64,000 bases of DNA. Origin: Variovorax paradoxus (lineage in GTDB: Bacteria > Pseudomonadota > Gammaproteobacteria > Burkholderiales > Burkholderiaceae_C). The DNA lies in contig NZ_JAUSXG010000001.1 of assembly GCF_030815855.1 (NCBI RefSeq), forward strand, positions 4,092,001 to 4,156,000, in the 5' to 3' direction. The notes below the pieces were generated by a model. It did not search any database. It was not told the origin of the DNA and was given only the letters and a program-made list of their open reading frames with translations. Shown in pieces: positions 17,972 to 27,641 of this stretch. Each line of letters opens with the position of its first letter. Position 1 is the first letter of the stretch. A program made the position numbers and the translations under genes.

Positions 17972-19438
17972 ATGAGCTTCGATCTCGTTCTGTTCGGCGG
18001 TACTGGCGATCTTGCATGGCGCAAGCTGATGCCGGCGCTGTTCCAGGCCTTCAGACACGGCAGCCTGCCGAAAGACGGACGCATCGTCGGCGTGGCGCGG
18101 GACGACCTCTCGGACGACCAATACCGGGAATTGATCCAGTCGCGATTCAACGCCGTCGAAGGTGCCAAGCGCCCTTCGGCCGAAGAATTCGAGAAGTTCG
18201 CCTCGCTGCTGCACTACCTGCGCATGGATCTGTCGAAGCCGGCCGACTACGCCCGGCTTGCCGATTTGCTGAAGCAGCGAAATGCCGACACCGTGGTGAT
18301 GTACGTGGCCACGGCACCGGCGCTCTTCACCCAGGTGGTGGAGCAGATTGCCGCCGCCGGCCTCAACGGGCCGACGACCCGCATGGTGCTCGAAAAGCCG
18401 TTGGGGCACGACCTGGCCTCGAACCGCGCGATCAACGCCGCGGTGCGCAACGTGCTTGAAGAAAAGCAGGTGTTCCGCATCGACCACTACCTGGGCAAGC
18501 CCTCGGTGCAGAACCTGTTCGCGATGCGATTCGGCAATGCGCTGTTCGAGCCGATCTGGCGCCGCGAGCACATCGCCAACATCCAGATCACGATTGCGGA
18601 AGACCTGGGCGTCGAAAAGCGCGGCGCCTTCTACGACCAGACGGGCGCGCTGCGCGACATGGTGCAGAACCACGCGCTGCAACTGGTCTGCGCCATCGGC
18701 ATGGAGCCGCCGATCAACTCGCATGCCGATGCCATTCGCGACGAGAAGCTCAAGGTGCTGCGAGCGCTCAAGCCCTGGACGCCCGAGACACTGGGGCTGC
18801 ACGCCATTCGGGGCCAGTACACGGCCGGCACGGCCTACGGCGAGCGCGTGCCGGGCTACAAGGAAGAACCCGGCGTCGACCCCGAAAGCCGCACCGAAAC
18901 CTTCGTGGCGCTGCGCACCGAAATCGCCAACTGGCGCTGGGCCGGCGTGCCGCTCTACATCCGCACCGGCAAGCGGCTGGCCTCGCGCGACGCGCGCATC
19001 GAGGTCAACTTCAGGCCGACGCCGCACGCGATCTACCGCGCCCCCTCTGGCGCCGTCAACAAGCTGGTGATCAACCTGCAGCCCAAGGACGGACTGGAAC
19101 TGCACATGCTCGCGCAGGCACAGGACAACCGCCGCGGCAACGGCCACCAGAGCGCCGCGCAGCTGGCGCCGGTGCAGCTCGACCTCGACTTCGACAAGCG
19201 CTTCGGCGCCGAGCGCGTGGGTGCCTACGAGCGGCTGCTGCTCGACGTGATCGACGGCCGCCTGAACCTGTTCGTGCGCAGCGACGAGCAGGAAGAAGCC
19301 TGGCGCTGGGTCGAACCGCTGATCGACAGCTGGGCATCGGACGGCGGCCCGCGCCCCTACGCCGCCGGCACTTGGGGCCCGAGCGCCTCGAGCGCGATGA
19401 TTGCGCGCGACGGCTTCTCGTGGAGCGAGGAGCAGTAG
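17972..19438 (+). CDS. zwf: Glucose-6-phosphate 1-dehydrogenase
   Basis: First step of the oxidative pentose phosphate and Entner-Doudoroff routes: glucose-6-phosphate to 6-phosphogluconolactone, NADP-dependent, cytoplasmic. 488 residues, the normal length. The coenzyme motif FGGTGDLAWRKLMPALF is at the N-terminus and the active-site RIDHYLGK at about residues 168-175. The ATG at 17972 follows AAAAGGA; a longer frame upstream lacks the family's start. It is alone on the plus strand, without edd, pgl or glk beside it, and is divergent from an AfuABC-type importer. Confidence 0.97.
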   Translation: MSFDLVLFGGTGDLAWRKLMPALFQAFRHGSLPKDGRIVGVARDDLSDDQYRELIQSRFNAVEGAKRPSAEEFEKFASLLHYLRMDLSKPADYARLADLLKQRNADTVVMYVATAPALFTQVVEQIAAAGLNGPTTRMVLEKPLGHDLASNRAINAAVRNVLEEKQVFRIDHYLGKPSVQNLFAMRFGNALFEPIWRREHIANIQITIAEDLGVEKRGAFYDQTGALRDMVQNHALQLVCAIGMEPPINSHADAIRDEKLKVLRALKPWTPETLGLHAIRGQYTAGTAYGERVPGYKEEPGVDPESRTETFVALRTEIANWRWAGVPLYIRTGKRLASRDARIEVNFRPTPHAIYRAPSGAVNKLVINLQPKDGLELHMLAQAQDNRRGNGHQSAAQLAPVQLDLDFDKRFGAERVGAYERLLLDVIDGRLNLFVRSDEQEEAWRWVEPLIDSWASDGGPRPYAAGTWGPSASSAMIARDGFSWSEEQ

Positions 19439-19447
19439 CGGACGCTC

Positions 19448-19498
19448 AGAAGGCGTGAAGGAACCGTCGCGAGCGCAGCAGGTTCATTCACACCTTCT
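19448..19498. other. Long stem-loop in the convergent zwf / dioxygenase gap
   Basis: Outer arms AGAAGGCGTGAA (19448-19459) and TTCACACCTTCT (19487-19498), one mismatch, enclose a second stem GAACC / GGTTC (19461-19465, 19481-19485). There is no U-run. It fills the gap between two convergent genes and could slow or end transcription from either side. Confidence 0.45.
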
Positions 19499-20427
19499 CA
19501 GCCGAATTGCAGGCAGCGCATGCTCAGCGTGCCTGACTGAAAGCCTTCGAAGGTCGTTTTCGCGCGCTCGTTCGCTCCCGCGCCGAGCGCGTAGAGAAAC
19601 GGAAAGTAATGGTCCGGCATGGCGACCGCGGTCGATGCGCCTTCCAGCTTTTCATAGCCGATCAACGCGCGGTCGTCACGGCCCGCCAGCGCGGCCTTGA
19701 CCGCGTCGTCGAACGATTGCGCCCAGGGCCGGCTCGCCTTCGGCCCGTCGATGGTCCCGCGGTCGGTGGCCCGCAGGTTGTGCACCACGTTGCCGCTTCC
19801 CATCACGAGCACGCCCTTGTCGCGCAGCGCCGCCAGGTCGCGGCCGACGGCGTAGTGAAACGCCGCTGGCTTGTCGTAGTCGATGCTGAGCTGGAAGACG
19901 GGAATGTCGGCCTTCGGATAGAGGTGCTTCAGCACCGACCACGTTCCGTGGTCCAGGCCCCATTGCTCGGTGCCCACCACCGCAGTCGGCTTCACCGCGC
20001 CGGCGGCTTCGCGTGCCAGCGCGGGATGGCCCGGCGCCGGGTACTCGACGTCGAACAGCGCTTGCGGGAAACCGCCGAAATCGTGAATCGTCTTCGGCCG
20101 CTCCTGCATTCCGACGCCGGTGGCGCCGCGGCTCAGCCAGTGGGCCGAAATGCTCAGGATGGCCGAGGGCCGCGGAAGCTCCCTGCCCCATGCAGCCAGG
20201 CGGCGCGTGAAGGCGTTGTCGGCCAGCGCATTCATCGGCGAGCCATGGCCGATGAAGATGACCGGCATCCGCTGCGACGGCGCACCGGCGGCAGCGTGCG
20301 ACAACGAACAAAGGGATGCCAGTGCCGCGGTGGCACCGAGCGCGGAACTCATGAGGAAGCCACGGCGGCCGAGTTCCGTTCGCATCGATTGGCCGCTGTA
20401 TTCGCTGGGGTGCTTCTTCATTGTCAT
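19498..20427 (-). CDS. DODA-family extradiol ring-cleavage dioxygenase with a Tat-like leader
   Basis: LigB-fold, class III extradiol dioxygenase of the 4,5-DOPA dioxygenase / YgiD group; 309 residues. Metal-site motifs are IGHGSPMNA, ISAHWLS and GLDHGTW, and PDHYFPFLYALGA is the typical C-terminal motif. Unusually, about 40 residues precede the domain and contain RRGFLMSSALGATAALASL followed by AHAAAG-like cleavage context, which looks like a twin-arginine signal. Related YgiD proteins are cytoplasmic and lack this. The true substrate is unknown; many members act on catecholic compounds. The ATG at 20427 is chosen over 20421 with little to separate them. It lies 56 bases after dppF and could be read through from it. 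Confidence 0.86.
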   Translation of the reverse strand: MTMKKHPSEYSGQSMRTELGRRGFLMSSALGATAALASLCSLSHAAAGAPSQRMPVIFIGHGSPMNALADNAFTRRLAAWGRELPRPSAILSISAHWLSRGATGVGMQERPKTIHDFGGFPQALFDVEYPAPGHPALAREAAGAVKPTAVVGTEQWGLDHGTWSVLKHLYPKADIPVFQLSIDYDKPAAFHYAVGRDLAALRDKGVLVMGSGNVVHNLRATDRGTIDGPKASRPWAQSFDDAVKAALAGRDDRALIGYEKLEGASTAVAMPDHYFPFLYALGAGANERAKTTFEGFQSGTLSMRCLQFG

Positions 20428-20483
20428 GGCCGCACTCTGCGCCGGCTTTCCGCGCATGTCAGTGCGTTTGCGCACACGCTGGA

Positions 20484-21508
20484 CTAGATGCGGCCCTCTT
20501 CGGCCGCATGGCAGGCCACTTGCACGCCCCTGATGTTCAACAGCTTCGGCCGCTCGGCCGAGCACCGCGCATTCGCATGCGGGCAGCGCGGATGAAACGC
20601 GCAGCCGGTCGGCGGATTCAGCGGGTTCGGCACCTCGCCCTGCACCGGCGTGCGCTGGCGACCCGTGTGCTTCATCTGCGGAATCGCGTCGAGCAGCATC
20701 CGCGTGTACGGATGCTGCGGCTCCGCGAAGAGCTTCTGCTTGTCGGCCACTTCGACCAGCCGGCCCAGGTACATCACGCCGACCTGGTCGGCCACGTGCC
20801 GCACCACGGCAAGGTTGTGCGAGATGAAGAGATAGGTCAGGCCCTGCTGGCGCTGCAGGTCCTTCATGATGTTGAGCACCTGCGCCTGCACGCTCACGTC
20901 GAGTGCCGAGGTGGGCTCGTCGCACACCAGGAACTCCGGCTGCGTGGCGAGAGCGCGGGCGATGGAAATGCGCTGGCGCTGTCCGCCCGAGAACTGGTGC
21001 GGGTACTTGCTCATGTCCAGCGGCGAAAGGCCGACGGACTTGAGCAGCTCGCCGACGCGCTCGCGCAGCTCGGCCTTGCCGCGGAGGATGCCGTGCTCGC
21101 GCAGCGGCTCGCCGATGATGTCTTCCACGATCCAGCGCGGGTTCAAGCTCGCGTAGGGGTCCTGGAAGATCATCTGGATGCGGCGGCGCAGCTTGCGGCC
21201 TTCGGAGGTCTTGAATGCGGCGTGCGCGTCCTGGCCGTCGAACTGCAAGCCACCACGCGTGGGCGCATAGAGGCCGACCAGGAGGCGCGCCACGGTGCTC
21301 TTGCCACAGCCCGATTCGCCGACCAGCGCCAGCGTCTTGCCGCGCTCGATGGAAAAGCTCACACCGTCCACCGCGTGCAGCAGCACGCGCGGCTTGCGCT
21401 CGAGCACGCGGTTGAGCCAGGGTGGCGACACGTCGAAGGTGCGGGCCAGGTCGTGGGCGACCACGAGTGGCTCGCCGCCTTTTGTCTTGCGGGGTTCGAT
21501 CACGGCGC

Positions 21509-21512
<4 letters not shown>
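20484..21512 (-). CDS. dppF: Dipeptide/oligopeptide ABC importer ATPase (DppF type)
   Basis: Second ATPase of a peptide-type importer; 342 residues. Walker A GESGCGKSTVARLL, signature [15 protein letters not shown], Walker B FLVCDEPTSALD, H-loop FISHNLAVV, and the C-terminal oligopeptide/dipeptide extension with GCAFHPRCPHANARC, whose cysteines are thought to bind an Fe-S cluster in this family. Its ATG overlaps the dppD stop by four bases, so the two ATPases are translated together. Confidence 0.92.
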
Positions 21513-22579
<1,067 letters not shown>

Positions 22580-22600
22580 GGTGGCGTTGTCCTTTCTATC

Positions 22601-23512
22601 TCAGCGCAGGCGCGGGTTGAGCGCGTCGCGCAGCCAGTCGCCCAGCAAGTTCACGCTGAGCGCGATCAGCACCAGCATCAGGCCCGGAAACACGGTGATC
22701 CACCATTCGCCCGAGAACAGATACTGGTTGCCGATGCTGATCAGCGTGCCGAGCGAAGGCGAGGTCGGCGGCACGCCGACGCCGAGGAACGAGAGCGTCG
22801 CCTCGGTGATGATCGCGGTCGCGACCTGGATGGTGGCCAGCACCATCACCGGCCCCATCACATTGGGCAGCACATGGCGCAGCATGATGCGCAACGGCGC
22901 CACGCCGGTCACGCGAGCGGCCTGCACGTATTCCTTGTTGCGCTCCACCAGCGTGGAACCTCGCACCGTGCGCGCGTACTGCACCCAGCCGGTCAGCGAG
23001 ATGGAGATGATGAGCACGCCGAAGGCCAGCGACTCGTGGGCATTGGGAAACAGCGCGCGGCCGACGCCCGCAATGAGCAGCGCCACCAGGATGGGCGGGA
23101 ACGACAGCATCACGTCGCAGACGCGCATCAGGAAAGAGTCGAGCCAGCCGCCGAGAAAGCCCGCGAGCAGGCCGAACACCACGCCGACCATGATCGACAA
23201 CACCACCGACACGATGCCGACGATCAGCGAGATGCGTGCGCCGTAGATCACGGCCGAGAGGATGTCGCGGCCCTGGTCGTCGGTGCCCAGCAGGTATTTG
23301 GAGGAGCCCTCGGCATTCCATGCGGGCGGCAGGCGCGCGTCGCCCAGTTCGAGCGTCGCGAGGTCGAAAGGGTTGTGCGGCGACACCCATCCGGCAAACA
23401 CCGAACAGAACACGCAGACCAGCGCGATCAGCGCCGCCGCCATTGCCACGGGCGAGGTGCGAAAGCTGTAGCCGACATCGCTGTCGAGCCAGCGGGCAAA
23501 TGTTTTTTTCAT
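22601..23512 (-). CDS. dppC: Dipeptide/oligopeptide ABC importer permease (DppC type)
   Basis: Inner-membrane permease of 303 residues. The N-terminus MKKTFARWLDSDVGYSFRTS and the motif GTDDQGRDILSAVIYGARISL are typical of DppC/OppC. The docking loop reads EYVQAARVTGVAPLRIM. No good ribosome site precedes the ATG at 23512; the 71 bases between it and the binding-protein gene hold a strong stem-loop with a U-run (23521-23552). The upstream in-frame ATG would lie inside that stem and is rejected. Confidence 0.92.
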   Translation of the reverse strand: MKKTFARWLDSDVGYSFRTSPVAMAAALIALVCVFCSVFAGWVSPHNPFDLATLELGDARLPPAWNAEGSSKYLLGTDDQGRDILSAVIYGARISLIVGIVSVVLSIMVGVVFGLLAGFLGGWLDSFLMRVCDVMLSFPPILVALLIAGVGRALFPNAHESLAFGVLIISISLTGWVQYARTVRGSTLVERNKEYVQAARVTGVAPLRIMLRHVLPNVMGPVMVLATIQVATAIITEATLSFLGVGVPPTSPSLGTLISIGNQYLFSGEWWITVFPGLMLVLIALSVNLLGDWLRDALNPRLR

Positions 23513-23520
23513 CGTGCAGC

Positions 23521-23552
23521 AAAAAGGATGGGCCCGCAAGAAGCGGGCCCAT
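23521..23552 (-). terminator. Intra-operon stem-loop with U-run after the binding-protein gene
   Basis: On the minus strand ATGGGCCCGC, loop TTCTT, GCGGGCCCAT, then CCTTTTT: a perfect ten-base stem. It stands between the binding-protein gene and dppC, where partial termination or 3'-end protection would give more binding protein than membrane subunits. Confidence 0.72.
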
Positions 23553-23583
23553 GGTCAAGCCGCCGGAGCGGCCGTTTCTGCGA

Positions 23584-25167
23584 TCAGGGCTTGATGCTGA
23601 TCCACTTGAAGAACATGAAGTTGTCTGCCAGCTGCACCAGCTCGACCTTCTTGCTCACGCCCCAGGCCAGCGACTGCTGATGCAGCGGCAGGTGGCCGAT
23701 GTCGTCGGCATGCAGCTTGAAGGCTTCCTTGATCAGCTCGCTGCGCTTGGCCTTGTCGGTCTCGGACTGGATCTTCTTCGTCAGCTCGTCGAGCTTCGGA
23801 TTGCAGTACGCGCCCAGGTTGAACTGGCCCGTGCCCTTGTCGTCGGGGCAGGCCGTGAGCGAACTCAGCGCGTTGTGCGCATCGTAGGTGGTCGGCGTCC
23901 AGCCCAGCATGTAGAAGCTGGTGTCGCGGCGCAGGATCTTGGGGAAGTAGGTGCCCTTGGTCTCGGCCGCGAGGTTGATCTTGACGCCGATCTTCGCGAG
24001 ATTGGCGGCCACGCTCTGGCAAATCTGCCCGTCGTTCACGTAGCGGTCGTTCGGGCAGTTCATCGCCACTTCGAAACCGTTCGGATAGCCCGCTTCGGTC
24101 AGCAGCTTCTTGGCGGCCTCGACGTCGTAGGGCAGGCGCTTGTCCTGTTCGGCCGTCCAGCCGTTGATGCCGGGGCCGACCAAGAGGCCGGTAGGCCGCG
24201 AGGCGCCGCGCATCACGGTGCGCTGGATGCCGGCGATGTCGATGGCCTGGTAGAAGGCCTGGCGGACGCGCTTGTCCTTGAACGGGTTCTTGCCCTTGAT
24301 GTTCGAGTACTGCAATTCGTCGCGCTTCTGGTCCATGCCCAGGAAAATCGTGCGCAGTTCGGGGCCGGTGATCACGCGTGCGTTGGGGCTTGCGTTGATG
24401 CGGGCGATGTCCTGCACGGGCACCGGCTCCATCACGTCGACTTCGCCCGAAACCAGCGCGGCCACGCGGGTGGCGGGGTTGGCGATGGGGGTGAAGATGA
24501 TTTCTTGCGCGTTGCCTTCGATCTTGCCCCAGTAGGTGCCGTTGCGCGTGAACACGGTGCGCACGTTCGGCTGGCGCTCGCGCACGCGGAACGGGCCCGT
24601 GCCGTTGGCCTTGAACGAGGCGGCGTTCTCGATGCCCTTGCGGCGGTCGACCGGCTTGCTGGCCTGGTTGGTCTCGCACCACTTCTTGCTCATGATCATG
24701 ATCTGCGTGATCACGTCGGGCAGGATCGGGAAGGCTTCGCGGGTTTCGATCTCGACGGTCAGGTCGTTGACCTTGCGCACTTCCTTGATCTCGCTCACAT
24801 GCGCCTTCATGTCGGAGCCCTCGCCGGCCGCACGGGCGAAGCTGAAGACCACGTCGTCGGCGGTGAACGGGGTACCGTCATGGAACTGCACGCCCTTGCG
24901 CAGTTCGAATCGCCACACGGTGGGGGTGGCCTGCTTCCAGCTGCTGGCGAGCACCGGTGCCAGGCTCAGGTCCTTGTTGCGGCCCACGAGGGTTTCATAG
25001 ACGTTGGAAGTGACGCTCAACTGAAGCGACTCGTTGAGCGAATGCGGATCGAGCGACAGCGCGTCGCCCTGGTTCGCGATCCGGACGGTCTGCGCGCTCG
25101 CGACCAGGCTGATGGCGCTGAGAGCGCACAGAACGGTGGCCGCGGCCACTTTCTTCTTGAAACTCAT
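23584..25167 (-). CDS. Peptide-type ABC importer binding protein (SBP family 5)
   Basis: Periplasmic receptor of 527 residues, DppA/OppA class. Signal peptide MSFKKKVAAATVLCALSAIS up to VASAQ at about residue 26. Family signs are GDALSLDPHSLNESLQ, the WRFELRKGVQFHDGTPFTADDVVFS motif region at about 95-120 and FPKILRRDTSFYMLGWTPTTYD. The ATG follows GAGGAG. The gene is between an M20 amidohydrolase and dppC, which suggests that the ligand is an N-acylated amino acid or short peptide that the amidohydrolase then splits. Confidence 0.92.
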   Translation of the reverse strand: MSFKKKVAAATVLCALSAISLVASAQTVRIANQGDALSLDPHSLNESLQLSVTSNVYETLVGRNKDLSLAPVLASSWKQATPTVWRFELRKGVQFHDGTPFTADDVVFSFARAAGEGSDMKAHVSEIKEVRKVNDLTVEIETREAFPILPDVITQIMIMSKKWCETNQASKPVDRRKGIENAASFKANGTGPFRVRERQPNVRTVFTRNGTYWGKIEGNAQEIIFTPIANPATRVAALVSGEVDVMEPVPVQDIARINASPNARVITGPELRTIFLGMDQKRDELQYSNIKGKNPFKDKRVRQAFYQAIDIAGIQRTVMRGASRPTGLLVGPGINGWTAEQDKRLPYDVEAAKKLLTEAGYPNGFEVAMNCPNDRYVNDGQICQSVAANLAKIGVKINLAAETKGTYFPKILRRDTSFYMLGWTPTTYDAHNALSSLTACPDDKGTGQFNLGAYCNPKLDELTKKIQSETDKAKRSELIKEAFKLHADDIGHLPLHQQSLAWGVSKKVELVQLADNFMFFKWISIKP

Positions 25168-25200
25168 TGAGAACACTCCTCGGGTTGGAACCTAAAAACA

Positions 25201-26466
25201 TCAAGACGTCGCGGTAGCGGCGTCTTTCACGGGCTGCTCGCTGCGGGTAGCAGCCAGCGGCATGCCCTGCTCGATGAGCCCCGCATGCAATGCGGCGCCG
25301 AGCGGCAGGATCTCGTCGTTGAAGTCGTAGCGGCTGTTGTGCAGGAAGGCGCCGTTCCTGACGTCCTGCCCGATGCGCAGGTAGGCGCCGGCCTTTTTCT
25401 GCAGCATGAACGAAAAGTCTTCGGCGCCCATGCTGGGCTCCATGCTGCGATCGACGTTGGAGGCGCCTACCAGCGACTCGGCCACGTCGGCCGCGAACAT
25501 CGCCTCGGGGGCGGTGTTGATGGTGGCCGGATAGATGCGCTCGTACTTGATGGTGGCGGTGGCACCGAAGCCCGCGGCCACCGCCGTGCAGAGTTCGGTC
25601 AGGCGCTGCTCGATCTGCGCCTGAACGCGCGCGCTGAAGGTGCGCACGGTGCCGACGAGCGTGGCCTCGCCGGGAATGACGCTCATCGCGCCGAGGTCGC
25701 CTGCCTGCACCGCGCAGATGCTGACGACCGCCGCGTCGATCGGGCGCACGCTGCGCGAGACGATGGTTTGCGAGGCCGTGATGATGTGTGCGGCCACCAC
25801 CACGGGATCGATGGTCTGGTAGGCATGGGCACCATGCCCGCCCTTGCCCTTGATCTCGATCGTGATGCGGTCGGCCGCAGCCATCATGGCGCCGCGGTTG
25901 ATGCCCACGGTGCCAGCCGGCATGGCGGGCCAGTTGTGCATGGCGTAGACCGACTGCACCGGAAAGCGGTCGAAGAGGCCGTCTTCGATCATCACGCGCG
26001 CACCGGCAAAGCCTTCTTCGCCGGGCTGGAAGATCAGCACCGCCGTGCCATCGAAGTTGCGCGTTTCGGCCAGGTAGCGCGCCGCGCCGACCAGCATGGC
26101 CGTGTGCCCGTCGTGACCGCAGCCATGCATCAGGCCGTCGTTGGCGGAACGCCAGCCGAAGTCGTTGTCCTCGCGCATGGGCAGCGCGTCCATGTCGGCG
26201 CGCAGGCCGATCATTCGCCCGCTCGCCGTGGACCGGCCGCGAATGACACCCACCACGCCGGTCTTGCCGATGCCGTCATGGATTTCGTCCACGCCGCAGG
26301 CACGCAGTGCCTCGCGCACGCGGCCCGCGGTGTAGACCTCTTCGAAGCCGAGCTCGGGATGGGCGTGCAGGTCACGGCGAAAGGCCGCGATCTCCGGATA
26401 GAAGCTCGCGATGTGCGCAAACGCCCTTCCGGAGGCTTTCAGCCGCGGTGCGGCAGCAACCGTCAT
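25201..26466 (-). CDS. M20-family amidohydrolase (hippurate hydrolase-like)
   Basis: Metal-dependent hydrolase of N-acyl amino acids, cytoplasmic, 421 residues. Metal and catalytic motifs: LRADMDALPM, MHGCGHDGHTAML, QPGEEGFAGARVMIEDG and the C-terminal MGAEDFSFML. It is closest in look to hippurate hydrolase / aminoacylase HipO-type proteins. It is translated one base after dppB and before the binding-protein gene, inside the peptide importer operon, so it presumably processes what the importer brings in. Confidence 0.92.
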   Translation of the reverse strand: MTVAAAPRLKASGRAFAHIASFYPEIAAFRRDLHAHPELGFEEVYTAGRVREALRACGVDEIHDGIGKTGVVGVIRGRSTASGRMIGLRADMDALPMREDNDFGWRSANDGLMHGCGHDGHTAMLVGAARYLAETRNFDGTAVLIFQPGEEGFAGARVMIEDGLFDRFPVQSVYAMHNWPAMPAGTVGINRGAMMAAADRITIEIKGKGGHGAHAYQTIDPVVVAAHIITASQTIVSRSVRPIDAAVVSICAVQAGDLGAMSVIPGEATLVGTVRTFSARVQAQIEQRLTELCTAVAAGFGATATIKYERIYPATINTAPEAMFAADVAESLVGASNVDRSMEPSMGAEDFSFMLQKKAGAYLRIGQDVRNGAFLHNSRYDFNDEILPLGAALHAGLIEQGMPLAATRSEQPVKDAATATS

Positions 26467-26467
26467 T

Positions 26468-27448
26468 TCAATGTCCTCCCGCCTTGCCGACGCGCAGCCG
26501 CGGATCGACGACGAAATACAGCAGATCGACCACCAGATTGATCACCACGAAGATCAAGGCAATGAGACACAGATAGGCCGCCATCACCGGAACGTCGGCA
26601 AAAGTCACGGCCTGGATGAACAAGAGCCCCATGCCGGGCCACTGGAACACCGACTCGGTGATGATGGCAAAGGCAATGAGGCCGCCGAGCTGCAATCCGG
26701 TGATGGTCATCACCGGCACCAGCGTGTTCTTGAGTGCGTGGCCGAAATGAATGGCGCGGTTCGTGAGGCCCCGCGCGCGTGCAAACTTGATGTAGTCGGT
26801 GCGCAGGACCTCGAGCATCTCCGCCCGCACCAGCCGCATGATCAAGGTGAGCTGAAAGATTGCGAGCGTCACGGCCGGCAGCACGATGTGATGCCATCCG
26901 TCGGCGCGGAGAAGGCCGCTGCTCCACCAGCCGAACTGCACGGTTTCACCGCGCCCGAAACTCGGGAACCAGCCCAGCAATACCGCAAAAACGAGGATCA
27001 GCAAGATGCCGATCAGGAACGTTGGCAGCGACACGCCGAGCAGCGACACGGTCATGAAGACCTGGCTCAGAAAGGTGCCGCGGCGCAGCGCGGTGTAAAC
27101 ACCCATCGGAATGCCGATGAACAAGGCCAGCACGGCCGCAACGAGTGCCAGCTCGAGCGTGGCCGGAAAGCGCTCGCCGATGAGGCGCGACACTTTGGCG
27201 CCCTGGCGCAGGCTCAGGCCAAATTCGCCTTGAGCCGCGTTGACGAGAAAGTGCCAGAACTGCACGAAGAAGGGCTGATCGAGCCCCAATGCGGCGCGCA
27301 GCTCGCGAATCTGCTCGGGCTTCGCGTCCTGGCCCAGCAGAAAGACGACGGGGTCGCCCACATATTGAAAGAGAAGAAAGGCGATGAACGCAACCGTGAT
27401 CATGACGATCACGGCCTGGATCAGGCGGCGCAGGACGAAAGCAATCAT
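26468..27448 (-). CDS. dppB: Dipeptide/oligopeptide ABC importer permease (DppB type)
   Basis: Inner-membrane permease of 326 residues and first gene of the operon. The N-terminus MIAFVLRRLIQAVIVM and the motifs LGLDQPFFVQFWHF and RADYIKFARARGL-like (LRTDYIKFARARGLTNRAIHF) docking loop are typical of DppB. The last segment, LICLIALIFVVINLVVDLLYFVVDPRLR, partly given here, is the classic DppB C-terminus. No operator is evident in the 190 bases upstream, which also hold the porin terminator. Confidence 0.92.
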   Translation of the reverse strand: MIAFVLRRLIQAVIVMITVAFIAFLLFQYVGDPVVFLLGQDAKPEQIRELRAALGLDQPFFVQFWHFLVNAAQGEFGLSLRQGAKVSRLIGERFPATLELALVAAVLALFIGIPMGVYTALRRGTFLSQVFMTVSLLGVSLPTFLIGILLILVFAVLLGWFPSFGRGETVQFGWWSSGLLRADGWHHIVLPAVTLAIFQLTLIMRLVRAEMLEVLRTDYIKFARARGLTNRAIHFGHALKNTLVPVMTITGLQLGGLIAFAIITESVFQWPGMGLLFIQAVTFADVPVMAAYLCLIALIFVVINLVVDLLYFVVDPRLRVGKAGGH

Positions 27449-27571
27449 TCAGCAAACAGAGTGAGCAGGCATGCTAGCAGTGCAAGGTGCGTGCCCGCAC
27501 GGTGGTTCCCCGGGGGTGCACGCCGATGGTGCGTTCTGCTTGTGCCGATGCACCGGCAAAGCCACAAATAA

Positions 27572-27603
27572 AAAAGCCACTCGACTTTCGTCGAGTGGCT
27601 TTT
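27572..27603 (-). terminator. Rho-independent terminator of the porin gene
   Basis: Stem AAAAGCCACTCGAC / GTCGAGTGGCTTTT with a TTTC loop on the plus strand. On the minus strand the stem is followed by TTTTTTATTT, so it ends porin transcripts about 40 bases after the stop. A- and T-runs on both sides mean it might work in both directions. Confidence 0.92.
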
Positions 27604-27641
27604 GAGTCTTTCGATTCAAAGCTGGCTAAGCCAGCCTCAAA

